A DNA stretch of 64,000 nucleotides from Ptiloglossa arizonensis (GCF_051014685.1 NC_135055.1:22341501-22405500); one strand, 5' to 3'; positions 42,101-54,516 are shown, numbered from the stretch's first letter. The notes: generated from the sequence alone by a model not told the origin. A program made the numbers and translations.

Positions 42101-44647
42101 GTTTATTCTAGTTGAGCGTACGCGCGCCCAGCTAACGCGAATTTAATGCAACTCCGCAGCGGAATTAATTCGAGAATTACCATACGCGCCCGCGAGCCAT
42201 CGCCGGCGTTTCGTCGGGTTTTTACGCGACGCGAAACACCTCGAAATACCGGCCGAGAGTCGCGTTTCGTGCGCACGGCATTTATATTCAAATTGTCGGT
42301 ATCAAAAATCGATGACGGACAGGGGTCCCTCCGCCCCCCTGTAGAGCGGCCAGATTTTCATCTCGGAGAAATTTCGAATCGTGGAATCGAATCACCGACG
42401 GCAAAGAGACGCAAAGCGACGGGGACGACGAGGGATTCGACGCGTTGCGTTTAAACGAGGGCTTCTCGAAACGAATCGGAAATAGGAGGACCGAATTTTA
42501 CGCAGAGAATTCCGGTTCTGGAGGAAATCGTCCTCGAGCGAAACGGTACCCCGATGGGTCGGTCGATCGCGATTTTTCGAAGGTTTCTCGAGAGGTCGGG
42601 TCTCCACGGATCCTCGGCAACGATCGCAAAGTTCCCGGCGAGTCGATTCATTACGAAGAAGTGTCGTTAACCGGACGTGCCGGTGTTCTCGGCTGGCGCG
42701 GAGAACGGGGCCGTAATAATTGTGCAATTAACCGGACCGCAGTTTCCGTCGAGTTTTGCCAAATGGCCGCGGTGAACCGGAACTCGCGACGAGGAAGAGC
42801 GTTCCGCGCTGGATTAAAGCTCGAAGCGAGAAGAATCGAGCGTCACCGTTGCGTCGAAGCATTAAGCGACGCGCGGCGCGCGCGCTCCCGTTGCGATTAA
42901 ATCTGCGACCGACGAAATAAAAAAAGAGAGAGAGAAAGAAGAGGAGAGGGATGGAAAAACCGCGGGGGAAAAAGAATTATTTCATCCGGCGCTCGACCGA
43001 CTGCGTGCACGCGTCGTTACCTGCATACGTGTCGGGAATATATCTTAATCCGCCGATGCCCCGGCTTGAATATTTATGCGAGCCCCCGCCGTTTGCGTTG
43101 TAAATCGCGACGCTCCGCGGCGTTATATTTTCGCCGACACGGCATCCTATCGCGGTTAAACGGAACCGTTAAAACGTTTTACCGTCCGAGAAGGTCCGTA
43201 TCGTTGTTCCGCTCGTTATCGCGTTTAATTGCGACGAGCTCCGCGACGGTTGATTGCGCGACGAAAGATCGACGCTCGGTGCAAATTGACGAATTACCGA
43301 TTCGCGTTCGCGAGGAAGGCTCGAGGTCCACGCGACGATTGTTTCCGTGTTTCGATCGAGTCGAACGCGAGCCGAAGGTTTCCGAGGGAATCGCAAAGTT
43401 TCCGATTCGGAGCGTGTTTCGTTCCGTCGTCCGGGTTGCAAGGTTCGGCGCGCGTACCGGGGCACGTGTTGTAGTACGCTCGGTACGAATCAAAGACGAG
43501 ACCGAGGGGCCAGATATCGAATACGCTAAACGCGAGCCGGCAATTTAATCCAATTATTCCGAGCGATTAGCCCTGTTGCCTATCGCGTGCGGGGGCGCCT
43601 CTCCTTTCGACGCTCGAACACAGTCGGTCGCCTAATTGGCCCGCTCGACTTACCGCCCTAATTGTTTGTCCCCTGCTTTCGCGACTCGGTATGCGCAGGG
43701 CGGCGACGACAATGACGACAATGACGACGTGACGCCCGCCGAAGCGTTCGCACCCGCTGCATTTCGACGACAATTGCCGGGATCCGGCAACGCGCGGCCC
43801 ACCAAACCTTCCGACGTAATTATCGTCCAATTAACCGAGTCACCGGCTCCGTGGCCGAAACTTGTGCCGCCATCGAGCCTCGATGAGCCCGATAATTCCA
43901 CGATATTACCGGGAACGCGCCATTTTCCTCGCGAGAAACGAGACTCGGCAAGATTTACGTTTCCTGACTCGTTGCACGTCTCGCAGCAACCGCGATCCGA
44001 GATTCCTCGAACCGAGAGCATCCCGCGAGCACCGTACGCGAAGCCGAAATCGACTCGGAGTTCTCGGTACGAACTGAGAAACGTTCGCGGGCAATTGCGC
44101 GCGCGAGATCCCTCGTAATCGAAACGAACGCGAATCGAGTAATCGTCCCTCGATGCCCGCTACCGACGACGAGATTAATTTATGGACGGAGCGAGTGGTC
44201 ATCGATCGAGAATTCTTACCGCGACGTAATCCATTCGACCAAGTTCTCGAGTCGCCCCGTAGTCTTTCCCCACCGGGAGTTGAAAACTCGCGGCATCTTC
44301 GCAAGAAACGATCGCCGTTACATCGCCTCGAACAAACAAGAATCGAGAGACTCGGGCCGGCGAGCTCGCGGCGTAATTCGCTCCGTCCTGTATATTAAAC
44401 ACCCGCCGTACCCTCGAGAAGAATCTTCGCGTAGGAGAGTCTCGAGCGTTTCTCGTAAATTTTTAACAAACTGTTCGCAACGGTCGAACGCGGCTCCCGA
44501 TTCGATTATTCCCCGAGTCGCGACATCGATCCCGGGACACGTCGCGAAAATCCCCGGGAAAACGTTTCGTCGTATCCTCGACGAGCGGGTCGCGCGACGG
44601 CTGGTAAATCGGGTCTCGGGCTTGATTAACCATTCATCCGAGGGAAA

Positions 44648-44682
44648 CGACGCGACGCGACGCGACGCGACGCAACGCGACG
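44648..44682. repeat. CGACG pentamer array
   Basis: Seven tandem copies, one with a single base change. Confidence 0.95.
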
Positions 44683-45369
44683 TCGGCTACGCTCCTTTCC
44701 CCCGATATCGCAAAGTTGGGTAACGAAAAACCTAGGGAAAAAGGAGGAGCGAACAGAGCTCGCCGGGGACCGTGGTAAACTGCGGCTCGACGGCCCCTCT
44801 GAATTCCTTGTTAGGCGGGAGCCTCGAATCGTTGGATTTTTATCCGTAAACGCGTTACGGCCTAATTTTTCACGGAGGAACGAGCCACTCTCGCGCGAAC
44901 AATGGACGCCGAACGACGCACCGACCCTCGAGGAACTCGCGTTCTTCGGGCCGCGTTTCCCGTCCGTGAACTCGCGCTGGATATTTTCCACGGAACGCGT
45001 TGCCGAACGCGTTCGCCGCGAGTCGAGCGGAACGAACCCGCGTTCTCGAAAAGCCCCGCGCTCGCTCGAAAACCGGCGAATCCGGCGATCCGACGCGAGA
45101 CGGAAAAATCGCTCGCGAGAAGGTAGCAAAATTTTTGCGCGAACAACGATGCCCGAGCTCGGACGCTTCGTCGACTCGCCGAGCGCGTTGCGCAACGAGC
45201 TGCTCGAAACGATCGGTGGGAAAAGCCAGGAAATCCACAGAGTCGAAGGGTTTGGAAGCTCGGGTTTATTTTTCGACGGTTTCGAACGGTTTCGCGATAC
45301 GATCCGAAAGAGTTCCCCTCGATTTCCGAAAGCGGATCGGAACGCGATCTCTCGCTCGGATGATCTTAC

Positions 45370-45475
45370 GGAGGGGCAATTTCGCTGGAAGAATGGCGGG
45401 CCACCGCGTCGATGACGGCGAGCATGTAAAAGACATGCATCTTGGCGGACTCTGGAGCGCTCGGTATTCCGGTGG
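45370..45475 (-). other. Exon-like segment on the minus strand, unknown product
   Basis: On the minus strand, CGCTTTCAG is followed by 106 bases that stay open and end at a GTAAGA donor. They encode TGIPSAPESAK then MHVFYMLAVIDAVARHSS then SEIAPP. Unlike nearby frames it is poor in Arg and rich in hydrophobic residues. The ATG at 45440 has a good context (GCCAAG before it). I do not recognise the protein; the helix MHVFYMLAVIDAVARHS is loosely like a helix of CID-type domains, which is not enough to name it. Confidence 0.25.
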
Positions 45476-47729
45476 CTGAAAGCGGCGGCGGTTGGTAATA
45501 CTCTTGAAAAGTAGTCCAAGTGAATAATGACTCCGCACAATGGAGTTTCGAGACCTCTCGCGCGCGAGCGCGCGTCTCGCAGCCGCTCGCTCGTGCCCGC
45601 GGCGGGTGGCTCGAACTTCCCTCGAGGCGCATTCTTTCGGCCCGTATTTACTTTTCTCGAGCGCATTAACGCGCGAGAAACGTGGAGTTTTCGCGGTGGT
45701 CGGTCGTCTTGAAATTTTTCCGTGCTCGACAAACCCTGGAACGGCCACCGACCGGGGAATTATTCGACACGGTGTATCGTTGTCGTTTCGCCCTCTAGAA
45801 ATCGAGAATCCGCGTCACCCGAAACTCGTTTCTCTCGGGCTCGCGCGTCCGCGCGCGAGAACGTAATATCCGTGGAAACCGGTTCGAGAGAACAACGACG
45901 CGAAGCAATGCGAGTGGCGCTCCACTTTACACGGAGCCGTATTCTTTGACGACGCGGCCGCTCTCCCGGTGTCGCGGAATTGCTTTCACCTTTCGAGCGG
46001 AATTGCGACCAGCGTCGGTGCTCGACGCGAGAAAGACTCGTAAGACCGTGTCGAGGGTGCCGAAAAACCCTCGACGTTTCGCGCTCCTTGGTGCGAAATA
46101 ACACGGCCAATTTGCCAAACAAATTAAACGACGTTACGGGAGCCGAGCGTGGACCGTGGTATCGACGTCGTTACGACCGAGATTCGATCCCCGATTATTT
46201 TACCATCGGGACGGTTCGCGGGTGTAAATAAGAACGAGGCGGGTAAATCGTCAACGACGTTTATTACGGACCGGAACCAGTCCCGTTGGTCTACACGGGC
46301 GCAACGATACAAAAGAATGGTAAAACTGCGGTACTTTGCGCAACAATGGCTACTAAAATTTTGGTCGCGGAATGTAGTATTTGCTTCTCGAGAAATAAGC
46401 CGGACCTAGGTCTCCCGTACCCGGAGCAGGGTCCCCTCGCGCTCGCGTAGCGATAAATCATCGAGCAGAGCCTCGCGGCGGTCGTCGGTCGAATTTTCGC
46501 GAATCCCTCGATTCTCTCGCGACACAGATCGGAGGCCGAAAGTATTTCGAGGAAAACGACGCGAGATCCGACGGAATCACGGGGCAATCGGGTCCGAGGA
46601 GTCGGTCGGATGTTCGACCTCGTTCCTTTCCTCGAGTTCTCCCCGCCATTTGTCTTCTCCGCCCCCGCGGAAAGTCTCCGAGCATTCCGCTTTCCCTTTC
46701 CCACTTTCTCCCTCCCCGCGAGTCTCTCTTTCCCTCGGTCGGTCGTTTCTTTCTTCCATCGTAGTTCGTTCGTTCGTTCCTTCCGTGCTGCACACCCGGC
46801 ACGAACAAAATCATAAAAGTTTTAGCCTACAACTCCGGGACGCGAGGCCGAACCCCGCGCGCCCTCCGAGCGGAGAAGCTTTTCGGTGTTGGTCGTTCCG
46901 TAACGCTCCCGGTCGTTTGTGTTCCCATCTTGTTCGCGTCTACACGCTCCCCTCGTCCGGCCACGTCCGGGGGCCACGGGGGTGGGTGTGGGGTCGGTGG
47001 GGGTCGTCCTCGTGTGCGCGCACCGGCGTCAGCGTCCGTGTGCCTCGGCCCGAGTTTCGTCGGCCATTAGCAGCAGCCGTCGGTCCTGAAAATCAGAAAA
47101 CTTTCGAAACCGATGCCCGCCTCTGGCCGACCAATTACTTTCCTCCTTGCGGATTTATCGTACGCGCCCGGATATTAATTGTAGCCCCGACGTTGCCCGC
47201 CCGTAGGAAACGAGAGACCGACTACTTCCGCTCGGGAGAACGTCCCGCTCGACGCGTTCGATACGAGGGGCGAAAAAATTTTACTCGATCGGGAAGGAAA
47301 TTTCTCGTTCGTTGGAATCGCGAGGGGAAATCGCTTGGAAAGAAATCAAACGCCGAAACTCGATCGACCATCGAAACGTACACGCGTTCCATCGACTCTG
47401 GCTGGTACGCGCGCGCACGAATCTTCCAGCGAGCGAAGAATCCCGGACTCGTCGGTTCGAAGAGCGAGTATTTCTACCAGCGGCTAACAAGAAACAATCG
47501 CGAGAAATCGTCGACCGCGAAGGAGGCAAAATATCGAATTTCCATCCCGGCGGGGAACTCGGCGAATTTCTTCCCCGAGCGATCTTAGTTTCTCGCGAAA
47601 CCGCGATCGTTTTTCCCACGGACAGTTTTCGCGCGGTAATAGGAACGTTGCGCGCGGTTCCCTCGGCGAGGTAGAGAAGAGTAAAAAGAGAGGTTCGGGC
47701 TCGGGCTGACGATCGACCCTGTTTTACAG

Positions 47730-47870
47730 AGCGTTTACAATCTGCTGGGGGAAACCCTGTCGAGGCTGCAACAGTACGCGGAGGCGGAAAGGTGGTTCCA
47801 GGCGAGTTTGGCCAGCCAGCCTGACCACGTGCCGGCCCACATCACTTACGGGAAACTTTTGGCCCGAAAC
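47730..47870 (+). CDS. TMTC2: TMTC2 coding exon, TPR unit with the AHITYGKLLA signature
   Basis: The exon is 141 bp, exactly 47 codons, phase 0 at both ends, with acceptor TTTTACAG and donor GTAAGTAG. It reads SVYNLLGETLSRLQQYAEAE, then RWFQASLASQ, then PDHVPAHITYGKLLARN. Family knowledge: human TMTC2 has SLYNMMGEAYMRLSKLPEAE, a matching helix B, then DHIPAHLTYGKLLA at the same place. The match runs through the whole exon with no gap, which makes the call secure. Structurally it is one full TPR plus helix A of the next one; the TYGKL motif starts that next helix. Confidence 0.95.
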
Positions 47871-50689
47871 GTAAGTAGTTGCCGGCTTTGGATCGGTTCT
47901 CTTTCATCGGGGCGCGGATCCAGTTTCCCGAGTTCACCGCGGACCGACCGATATCGCGTTCGACGAAATTTCCTGCCCGAGATACCGCGAGTCGAGGCCA
48001 CCGAGTCGAGATACCGCGATTCGCGGCAGGGGGATGGCTGCCGCACCGGGGATGGGGGTTGGTGGGACCGGGGGCGTTCGAACGAGGGGGAAAAATGGAG
48101 CGCCGCGGGGAATCTCTCGAGTTCACGTGCCAAAGAACACGGAACTCGTCCGGAAGAGTGTTTTACGCTATTCCGCGAAACGCGCCCGTTCCCACGGCGC
48201 GCCGGCCCCGTTTCGTTTCTTTCCTCTCGGACGAGAATTCGTAATATCGGGAAACTCGTACCAAAGGGCGAAATTTCCGCGATCGCGGTACGGGGACCGG
48301 GTGGGAGGAGTCGAAATTCGTTTGATAGGTCGCGCGACGGTGGTCGTCGCGACGCCTGCTACGCGAATACGAAAGGCGAGCCGTAGGACCGGTGGTAACC
48401 GCGAGTCCGACCACGTACCGAGCCACGTCGTTCGACAAACCTTCGACTCGGCACGTAAGTAGTTAGCGCTATTTCGGCGCCTCGCGTACGATCGAAGTCG
48501 ATAGGCCGTGGAATCGGGACGACCCAGATCCCGCGCGAAGGGAACCAACGTCCACGGGAAACAGCGCGCGGTTAAGCTGATTCTGCTCGATCCACTGACC
48601 GTTCCGTGTTCCGGAGCGGCCAATCGTTGACCGGAAACCGGTATTTCTCCCGAAAACATATCTAACACGACCGACGATTACGCTCACCGAGCCGAGAGAG
48701 AGATTCGGGATGGCGCGATGTTTCTGCCCCCTCGACTCGGTACGTGTTCCGTTTCGGCAAACGCGCGGCGACGGGTCGCGCACCTTTACCTTTCCGCTCG
48801 AAACGCGAAACGCCAATATTTTTCGATCGATTAACGCCGCATCGAAAAGTTTCGATTTCATCGGGAGTGCAACGCGACGACAGCTGCGCGCGTCGCGCGA
48901 TCATCGATCGAACGTTTCCCCTCCTCTTTGTTTTTCCCTTTTTTTTTTCCTTTTCTCTTTTTTTTTTCACCCTCCGGTTTGTTCGTTTGTTCGCCCGTTT
49001 GTTTAATTTTTTTCCCCGTTCCGTCCCCCATCCCCCGGCCCCGTCCGCAACGCGATCGCGCTGTTCATTTTTCCGCGATCAACTTTCGTCCCAATTGTTC
49101 GTTTTAATTGTCACCGTTCTTCCGCGCGGACGTGCACGCGTTAATACAGATTATCTCGCACGCTCGGCCGTTTCGCCGGTGTAATATCGGTAAATTGGTA
49201 ATTTAACACTAGCACTCCCCGTGCACTCGATTTACCAACTATTAGCGAAGTAATTTGAATTCGATCGATGTCCCGGATCGTCCCGGGGGAAGTGAATGTT
49301 CTCGGCTCGGTCGACCAACGAATCGAATTCCGTTTCCTTCCCGTTCTTCGATCGTCCGCGTCGACGATCGTCTTCGAATCGACGAAAGTCGAACCGCGAA
49401 CGGACAAATTTTCGCAACCGGTTACCTCGATTCTTCCCGACCGAAACTCGGGCTAAATTCCTCGCGCGCGGAACGAGAGCGGAGGGAACGGGGTTAAATA
49501 ATTGCGTCGCTGTTTTTCCAGAAAACAACGGCGTATTTGTAGAAGGAAAGTTGCACGGTATCGGAAACGCTACTCTCGCGAAACACCGTCCGAAATGTCG
49601 CTCTTAATTTGTTCGACCCTGTTCCGCGAGAGTGGACGCTTTTTACCTTCGCATCGTAACGCGTGTTCTAGCAACAGGAAGTCCTTGCGCGCCGGATGCG
49701 CGTGTAAATTACGATGCGCGTCACGCGCGGAACGGAAGGGTCAATGAAAAGTCAATACCGGTAAACGATGCCGAGCGTAATTGAACGTTTGACCGATAAA
49801 TGTCGCCGGTGTTGCGTCGCGAACGAATTTTCGTCCGTTGGTCCGTTCCGGGTCCGGTACTCGCGAGCGAGTCGCGGCCGAACGGTATCGAAATTCCATT
49901 TCGAGTCGCGTTTTTTTTCCTTTTCCGTACGTTTTCGCTCGGACGATTTACGCGAGGCGTCTCGATCCTCTTTCTCGTTCGCGCAGCTCGGAGACGACGA
50001 CGACGACGAGTACGCGATTTATCGTTGTATAGAAATTCGAAAATTTCGCTGGCAGCGCTCGTTCCTTTTCTCTCTCGACGTTTCCGACTTCCTCTCGAGC
50101 ATCTATAATTGGACGCGTTGGTTTACGACGCGCGCCGGGATTAATTCGGTGCGAAAGCGAGGTCGCGTTCGCGAAATCGTAGTCCATTGGTAAACCATTA
50201 GGGTACCGCAGAGTCGGTCGTGACCTACGGCTGTATCGAGTTCGTTGCTCGTTCGGGAGCACGGATCGATTCGACGCACCGGTTCGATCGCGTTTCGTCG
50301 ATCGGCCGGTCGTTTACCACGATGCGGGAAAATACCGCGTCCAGTTGCGTCGGATCGATTTCCATCGAAACGGAGCCTCTCGCGACAAAATTTTCTCAAC
50401 TTTTGCGCAAAGAATCGTCCCCTCCTCGGTGGCACCGTGATTTCCATCCCACCCTGTGCAAAAGAGAAACATCGCAGCGCGCGTTACGAGCCGAAAAGGA
50501 GGCCCGTTCCTCTCGTTCCGCGCGAAATTTTCTCAACTCCCGTTAGCGTTTCGATCGCAACGTTCTCACGCTACGAAGCGGCAAGGAAGAGAGTCAAAGT
50601 CCGCTCTGGACGAGCATCGCGCAACATCTCCGATCGATCGATCGAACGGTAGCCGATTGTACGAGCCTCGTTTGTGGTTTCTTCCGCAG
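47871..50689 (+). other. TMTC2: TMTC2 intron, 2.8 kb, phase 0
   Basis: The donor is GTAAGTAG and the acceptor TTCTTCCGCAG. I see no coding segment inside. A T-rich and C-rich stretch lies around 48930-49020, and a short GAC triplet run lies at 49993-50010. The rest is ordinary CpG-rich intron sequence. Confidence 0.85.
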
Positions 50690-50774
50690 TCGAGCCGCGT
50701 GCTGGAGGCCGAGAGATGGTTCCTGAGAGCCCGCAGGTTGGCGCCGGACGATTCGAGCGTCCACCATCATTACG
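50690..50774 (+). CDS. TMTC2: TMTC2 coding exon, short TPR segment
   Basis: The exon is 85 bp: 28 codons plus one base of a split Gly codon (phase 1 donor, GTAGGT). It encodes SSRVLEAERWFLRARRLAPD and then DSSVHHHYG. This matches the family pattern of a TPR helix B (EAE..FL.A..L.P) followed by the start of the next helix A (YMHYGQ in human TMTC2, from memory). The frame fits both neighbours. Arg is unusually frequent compared with the vertebrate segment. Although short, both splice sites and the alignment register agree. Confidence 0.92.
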
Positions 50775-51744
50775 GTAGGTGCAACCGCCCAGCTTCTCTA
50801 ATTACGAACACGAGCCGGAGGACCGTTACGAGGGGTCACGGGGGAAAGAATCGTTCGATCGTCCAACCAACCGCCCGAGAATCGAATTCGCGCGGACGTC
50901 TACGAGCTCACCACCGGTCCGTGCTCGCCGAGCATCGGTTATCCGCGGAGCGGTAAGAGGGCTACGTTCGTTATCGGAGCAACGAAATACGACCTCTCGA
51001 ACGCGCTCCTCGGCGTTGCCGAGCAAATTGGGCCGGCAGTCGACCGATTCGTCCTTTGGCCCTTCGTAACGTCGATCGATTCTTCGCCGAGTGCGTCGCG
51101 AGGGACATTGGCGATTCTCATCCTCCGAAACGAGGGGACCGAGCGTTACGGCCAAGAACAATGGGGAGGGGGTGGAGAGACGGCCGAGATTTTTTCGAGA
51201 GTCGTTTAATAAGGAGAACAAGAGGATCGTCGGGGAGCCGTAAATACTCGCGTAATACCCTCCCGGCGGAGACGAGCCGATCGGGACGGAGGGAAGAGAA
51301 GAAGAAAAAAATGAAACGGAAGCCCTCCGGGGAACGAAAGACGACTCTCGATGGCTCTCTCCGGTCGCGAGGCGAACGGTATCGAAGTTTCGTAGAACCG
51401 TTCGGTTCTCCCCGGTTTTGCACCCGCTCTCCGCCGGTTTTCGTCCGAGATCCGTCGAGTCCGTTCTCGCGGAGGATTCTTCGCGTGGATCGATTCGCTC
51501 GCGGGCTGGAAAGAACCGCGAGCAACGGGTTCTCGGAGGGTGGTCGCGAAAAAACGGGTCGGTTGGTCTCTCTCGGCGACGCGCGTCGTTGGGCAGTGTC
51601 CTTGGCGACGTTACGTCGGGATTTACGGCGTTGGTCCTTTATTAGCGACGAAACGAACGTTCCGCGTTTCGTCGACGGAGGATCTTCACCGCGGTGTGTA
51701 CCACGGAGCGTAAACTCGAGAGGTTTGTTCGGTATGGGTTTCAG
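50775..51744 (+). other. TMTC2: TMTC2 intron, 1.0 kb, phase 1
   Basis: The donor is GTAGGTGC and the acceptor GGTTTCAG ends at 51744. An open frame runs from 51056 across this intron into the last exon, but in another frame, so it is a shadow. Nothing else is visible here. Confidence 0.85.
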
Positions 51745-52076
51745 GACTGTTCCTGACGTCGCAGGGCCGACTGTCGGAGGCTGCGGAGGAGCAGCTCCGC
51801 GCTGCGGAACTTTCCAGATCCGATTACGAGCTGTCGATGGCGGCGGCGTCGGCGTTGCGTCAAGCGGACCGGCTCGAGGACGCGGAGGTCTGGTACAGAC
51901 ACGCGGCCAGCCTCAGGCCCCACGAGGCGCGAAGTCACACGAACTTGGGCGCGATTCTTCACCTGAACGGGAAATACGAGCAGGCGGCGGCCGCGTACAG
52001 CGAGGCGTTGAGGCTCCAGCCGGGCGACGCGACGACCATCACCAACCTCCACAAATTGGCGGCGATTCTGGCGTGA
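51745..52076 (+). CDS. TMTC2: TMTC2 terminal coding exon, last TPR units and stop
   Basis: Two bases finish the split Gly codon, 109 sense codons follow, and TGA ends at 52076. It encodes LFLTSQGRLSEAAEEQLRAA, then a linker TPR with ALRQADRLEDAEVWYRHAA, then a canonical final TPR including SHTNLGAILHLNGKYEQAAA and ending NLHKLAAILA. Human TMTC2 has LMNLGAILHLNGRL and closes with SNLRKLWNIM a few residues before its end (family knowledge), so the protein here ends close to the usual C terminus, slightly shorter. The near-identical GAILHLNG motif is strong evidence. Together the five exons give seven or so TPRs, thought to face the ER lumen and bind substrate or chaperones. GC-driven Ala enrichment is clear in this exon. 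Confidence 0.96.
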
Positions 52077-52340
52077 CCACGTGAAACGGGCAACGGTCCC
52101 GCCGCGGGCATCGCGAGAGACGAGTGCGCGTATCGTACGAACCCGGGAAAGACCCACCATCGACTCGCCGTACTTCCTGATCCCACGTCTCCCCGATCTT
52201 CCTCCCGATATTCGTTTATATCCGTCGAGCGCCGCGGCAACGTCGCCACGGGCCCGACATCCTCCTCGGGGACCTTGCCGCGCTATCGACTCGTATCGCC
52301 TGCTATGGTATGTAAAGAATAAAGCTTCCTTTATTTTTCT
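52077..52340 (+). other. TMTC2: TMTC2 3' untranslated region (approximate end)
   Basis: This follows the TGA stop directly. It is about 260 bases long and ends shortly after an AATAAA hexamer. A T-rich stretch after 52324 fits a downstream processing element. The exact cleavage site is inferred, not seen. Confidence 0.7.
52318..52323 (+). terminator. TMTC2: Poly(A) signal AATAAA of TMTC2
   Basis: A canonical AATAAA lies 242 bases after the stop codon and is followed by a U-rich stretch (CTTCCTTTATTTTTCTCT). It is the first strong signal downstream of the coding region, so it is the likely end of the transcript. Confidence 0.75.
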
Positions 52341-54507
52341 CTAACGACCATCGCTTTTTTTATTCCATCGTCCTCGTTTCGCCGATCTTTCGGCCACCTT
52401 TCGCCCCCGCGTTCTCCAACCACGACGAACCGTTCCCGGAACTTTGTACGCGGACCCGCGGTTTACCTCGAAGCTACCACTTCGATTCGACTCGATCGTC
52501 GCGAGGAGGAAAGCTACCGCTCCCGCGAGCAATATTCCCGGTTGTTCCCCGTCGTTCGAAACTATTCCGAATCGCGGTGACCGAGCTGCGCGTCCAAATC
52601 GTTTCCGTTTTCGAGGAACGTGAGTCTCCTTCGCGACCGCGCGCGCGCACTTTCGAAACGCGACCCCATCGCCTCGTATCTCCGAACAAAGACTCGAGCT
52701 CGAAGACGAACCCGAACAAAGACGGAAAACTGTTTCCGATCCGGGTCGTTGGAAACCCTCCCCGATGGTAATCGCGAGAACGATCCAAGCGCCGGGGACC
52801 CACGAAAGTTGGCGAATCGTGGCAAAAGTTGGGACAATCGCGGCCGGGAGGACTCCACGGCTCGAACCTTGAACTTTCCACCCACGACGGCCGTGAATCG
52901 TTCGCGGTTCGATCTCCCTACCCTGGATTTGGAAAAGAAACCGGGCAATCGTGAATTCCGCGGCTACTCCTTCCCCCGGTTCCGGAGACTAGGAGGCGAC
53001 GAAGCTCCATTAATATCGAATCTGTTCGCACGACGGGCGCCGACCGTGTAATATTTAAGTTTACACTTTAAATCACACCCCCGAGCGGAGTCGCGAGCGG
53101 AGTCGAAGCGGCACGAGGCGGGAGAAAAAGACGGACGGAGGGTAATACCGCGAGAAACGGTGGATACAGCGCCCGAGGGGTTGGCAGAGGGGGGAACGAA
53201 GCCACCTGTCGCTCCCGTCGTCGCCCTGGCAGAGACAGTCTCGACAAACACTCGACAGGTGCCGCGCGACGGTTACCTACCTTTATTCCGCGAAGAACTC
53301 CGCTTCGTTATCTTTAAAGCGGAACTCGTCGAGACGTCGACGACCGGCGAGAAGAGACGACTCGTTCGGTCGGGCATCGCGCGCCGTTCCGTTTTCGACC
53401 TTCGTCGAACCACTTTTTCACGCGCTTCCGCAACCCGTTCCTACCTCTACCCCCGAACCGTCGCGTTTCTTTCCCCGTTTCCCATTAATATTTCGCGCGT
53501 ACGAACGAAACCCGTGCGCGGCCCTCTTGGCTTCGATTTCCGTGAGTAGCCCCCGGCGCAAGAAACCCGTTCCGTGTTCGCCGTGCTCGCCCTACGAGCA
53601 AAAAGACCCTCCTGGCACCCAGGATCCTCTTTTTACCCCGATGCCGAATAGTCACCGAGGTCTCGTCCCTTGCTCTCGCGTCTCGAGCGCCGCCGAGACG
53701 CCTCGAGACCCCTCGAGAGGAACGTCTTCCCGATTCTCGGAACGCCTCGTATTTTTCCGTGAGTCGCGGCGTCCGACGGTGAGTCGATTATTGCGAATTT
53801 TACGAGCGACGAGCCGGAAAGTTCCGAGCCCCCGACCTTCTTAATTGCTCGTCGATCGCGCAACCGGATCGATCCCCTCGACTTTCTCGTCCGCGTTCCC
53901 CTCCGGGTAATCGAGAAAGATCCTCGCCCGAGCGCTGAGAAAACCATCGAATTATCCCGTCGGTCGATCTCCGGGACGTTTAAACGCCGAGAAACACCAT
54001 CGCGAGACGTCCATTCGGAAGAGTATCGCGGGGAGAAGGAAAGATCGATCCCGGGTCGAGTAATTTGCAAGTATCGAGTAATCGCGGTCCCTCTCGAAAC
54101 TCGCGGGAGTTCTTAACGGATACACTGTACATTACGGAGCCTAAAGGCTCCTGTAACGCGACTCGTATGTCGGAGAGGTCGCGAGAATCTTTGGAAGTCT
54201 CTCCGCGAGCGAAGCGTCCGACCATACACGGACTCGTTCCCCTTGCGATACACGGGCGATCCGAATTCCCCGCGACGGACGCGACTCGAGAGTCGATTTT
54301 CAGACTTTCGAGTGGAACGATGCTCTCTCCGGAGGGAACGGTGTTCCACTCGAGATGTCGAGAACAAGATCTCGATGCGTCGCGCAGATTCACGAGTCGC
54401 GGTGAGAAATCTGTAACGGCACGCGGCGCCACCTCTCGTACTCGCCACCAGAGGGAAGCTTCCTAGCTGACCGTTTCTCGCAAGTTCCCGTCCTGGCTTC
54501 GATCGGT

Positions 54508-54516
54508 ATATATACG
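54508..54516 (+). promoter_or_regulatory. TATA-like site, possible core promoter
   Basis: The sequence GTATATATAC stands out in GC-rich surroundings, about 2.2 kb beyond the TMTC2 poly(A) signal. The following 1.8 kb is rich in purine runs like insect 5' leaders, and CCAG/GTACGT at about 56296 could be a donor. No coding exon follows in the window, so a promoter role is only a possibility. Confidence 0.2.

Larger units (their letters stand above)
24124..47729 (+). other. TMTC2: TMTC2 intron, 23.6 kb, phase 0
   Basis: The donor is GTCAGT at 24124 and the acceptor GTTTTACAG ends at 47729. This is the longest intron in the window. No recognisable gene is nested in it, although a 106-bp exon-like segment on the minus strand (45370-45475) has coding-like composition. 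The largest open frames (36116-37147 plus, 44626-45732 minus, 46650-47588 plus) run through simple repeats and have no domain. It holds CT arrays, a CTCGCCTCGT decamer array at 26664, a hairpin at 25585, a pyrimidine-rich tract at 34485-34579, an 11-mer array at 36906, a C-run at 39087, and a CGACG pentamer array at 44648. Confidence 0.85.

Noticed and set aside
44626..45732. 368-codon minus-strand open frame
   Set aside because: Arg-rich, no domain, and its last codons come from the CGACG pentamer array. Only the short exon-like part at 45370-45475 was kept as a candidate, and that is read in another frame.
46650..47588. 312-codon plus-strand open frame just before a TMTC2 exon
   Set aside because: It ends before the exon acceptor, is not in a TPR frame and shows no family resemblance.
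51056..52084. 342-codon plus-strand open frame overlapping the last TMTC2 exon
   Set aside because: It overlaps the true exon in a different frame and runs through an intron; the TPR frame is clearly the coding one.
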